A stretch of 64,000 nucleotides of DNA from Hibiscus mutabilis (lineage: Eukaryota; Streptophyta; Magnoliopsida; Malvales; Malvaceae). The notes below the pieces were generated by a model. It was not told the origin of the DNA. It saw nothing but the letters and a program-made list of their open reading frames with translations, and searched no databases. The stretch's first letter is position 1, and every line of letters starts with the position of its first letter. Shown piece by piece: positions 63,237 to 64,000 of this stretch. A program made the translations under genes and the position numbers. The stretch spans positions 60,708,685-60,772,684 of the forward strand of contig CM033714.1 in NCBI GenBank assembly GCA_019671005.1, in the 5' to 3' direction.

Positions 63237-63555
63237 CAGGTATTGCCGAGGTATGTACCGCGTGGTGACTGCTCCCAAGATTGTCGAGTCGTGTATGTCT
63301 AGAGCTGCCGAGGCATACACATCCATGGTTGTTGAGGCGTGTGTATCGGTGGTTACCGAGTCATGCGCGATCTGGAGTTGCCGAGGCGTATGCGTCAAGA
63401 GCTGCTACGGCGTCGAGGGTTGCCGAGGCATGCGCATCTATGGTTGTCGAGGCATCAAGGGTTGCCGAGGCGTGCACATCCATGGTTACTGAGACAACTA
63501 AAAGTTGTTCATCCGGTAATGCATCACATATCTCTAAATCCGCGTCCTCCTCCCT
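63237..63555. repeat. GC-rich GCCGAGGC minisatellite inside RE10 pol
   Basis: About ten units of roughly 30 bases, centred on GTTGCCGAGGC(A/G)TGC with ACATCCATG spacers, occupy the place where RNase H and the RNase H-IN spacer should be. On the minus strand it reads as low-complexity Asp/Ala/Ser/Thr peptide (HASTTMD, YASAALD) like the gag linker of RE2. Plus-strand frames here are artefacts. Confidence 0.8.
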
Positions 63556-64000
63556 ATGAGTTGGCCTAGGACTGCTCCTACCGCGAAATCACTTGCATTA
63601 CTCATGAGCTCACAAGGTGGTGTCTAATCTGGTGGAACGACAATGGGTGCCGAGGCAAGCTTTTCCTTTAGGGTTTCGAATGCTTGGGCGCACGAATCAT
63701 CAAAATTGAAGACTTTATCTTGGTGGGGGTAATCTTTCGATCACGTCCACCTTGGCTTTGTCTACTTCAATTCCCTTGGATGAAATCTTGTGGCTGGGCA
63801 CTATTCCTTCATCTACCATAAAATGGCACTTCTCCCAATTAAGGACTAAATCGGTTTCTTCACATCTTGCTAACACCTTCTCTAAATTGCCAAGGCAACT
63901 GTCTAAGTCACTACCAAAAATAGAAAAATCATCCATGAAGATCTCAAGGAAGTCTTGACCATGTCTTAAAAGAGTGCCATCATGCATCTTCTAATGTTAG
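63556..64000 (-). pseudogene. pol: RE10 RT palm and start of RNase H
   Basis: The frame at 63715-63987 reads EIFMDDFSIFGSDLDSCLGN with FMDD intact (63929-63940) and VLNWEKCHFMVDEGIV, KISSKGIEVDKAKVDVIERL. A deletion then removes the thumb (FLGHAGFYRRF is absent) and joins directly to NFDDSCAQAFETLKEKLASA and DFAVGAVLGQ of RNase H (63556-63730). RT continues beyond the window end. Confidence 0.85.

Larger units (their letters stand above)
59686..64000 (-). mobile_element. RE10: Athila-like element, runs off the window
   Basis: Left LTR 59686-61229, PPT and stem-loops, then minus-strand pol: IN tail (from 62424), IN finger (about 63100-63236), a GC-rich repeat in place of most RNase H, the RNase H start and the RT palm. 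It is in the same family as RE2 and RE9. Integrase core and RNase H carry large deletions. Confidence 0.9.

Noticed and set aside
63100..63569. Plus-strand frames of 76-130 codons with Cys/Arg/Gly repeats
   Set aside because: Antisense to RE10 pol and generated by the minisatellite at 63237-63555.

Overview
The window is plant nuclear DNA made entirely of nested, decayed Ty3/gypsy LTR retrotransposons. Every recognisable protein fragment is retroelement gag, protease (PR), reverse transcriptase (RT), RNase H, integrase (IN) or chromodomain. I found no host gene, tRNA, rRNA or CRISPR. The elements use plant-type primer sites (tRNA-Asp in the Athila-like group, initiator tRNA-Met in the chromoviruses), which points to an angiosperm, probably a eudicot, heterochromatic or intergenic region. 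The species cannot be named from the sequence. Ten units are named RE1-RE10 here.

Left part, plus strand: RE1 (1-1552 and 11662-13396) is a chromovirus-like element whose pol is split by RE2 (1553-11661). RE2 is a full-length Athila-like element with two 1.6 kb LTRs, a tRNA-Asp primer site, gag, PR, RT, RNase H and IN. RE3 (13397 to about 17.5 kb, minus) is a coding-poor element: one LTR, then a CTATATAG-rich array and a 43-bp tandem array.

Middle, mostly minus strand: RE4 (about 17600-24006) is a Tekay-like chromovirus that has lost both ends. RE5 (24007-31161, with fragments at 31174-31253 and 41706-41928) is LTR-type sequence with no coding. RE6 (31254-41705) is a nearly complete chromovirus with two LTRs, primer site, polypurine tract (PPT), gag-pol and chromodomain, inserted in RE5-type sequence with a target duplication of AGTAG (left copy GGTAG).

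Right part, minus strand: RE7 (41929-51656) is a chromovirus of the RE4 family with a complete left LTR and a truncated right LTR. It abuts RE8 (51657-59685, interrupted), a same-family remnant in which a deletion joins IN directly to gag. RE8 hosts two Athila-like elements: RE9 (52495-58420, perfect target duplication GAACT, gag kept but pol nearly gone) in its gag, and RE10 (59686 to beyond the window end) in its LTR.

All coding regions carry stops or frameshifts, many of them CAG-to-TAG or TGG-to-TAG/TGA changes typical of deaminated methylcytosine. The most notable observations are: (i) a 66-68 bp GT-AG intron-like segment at the same integrase site in RE4 and RE7, absent from RE1 and RE6; (ii) a duplicated module of an AGGA-loop stem-loop followed by a G-rich tract in the 3' non-coding region of all three Athila-like elements, with variable-copy CTAGAG...CTCTAG repeats between the two modules; and (iii) several families of short palindromes amplified inside LTRs.
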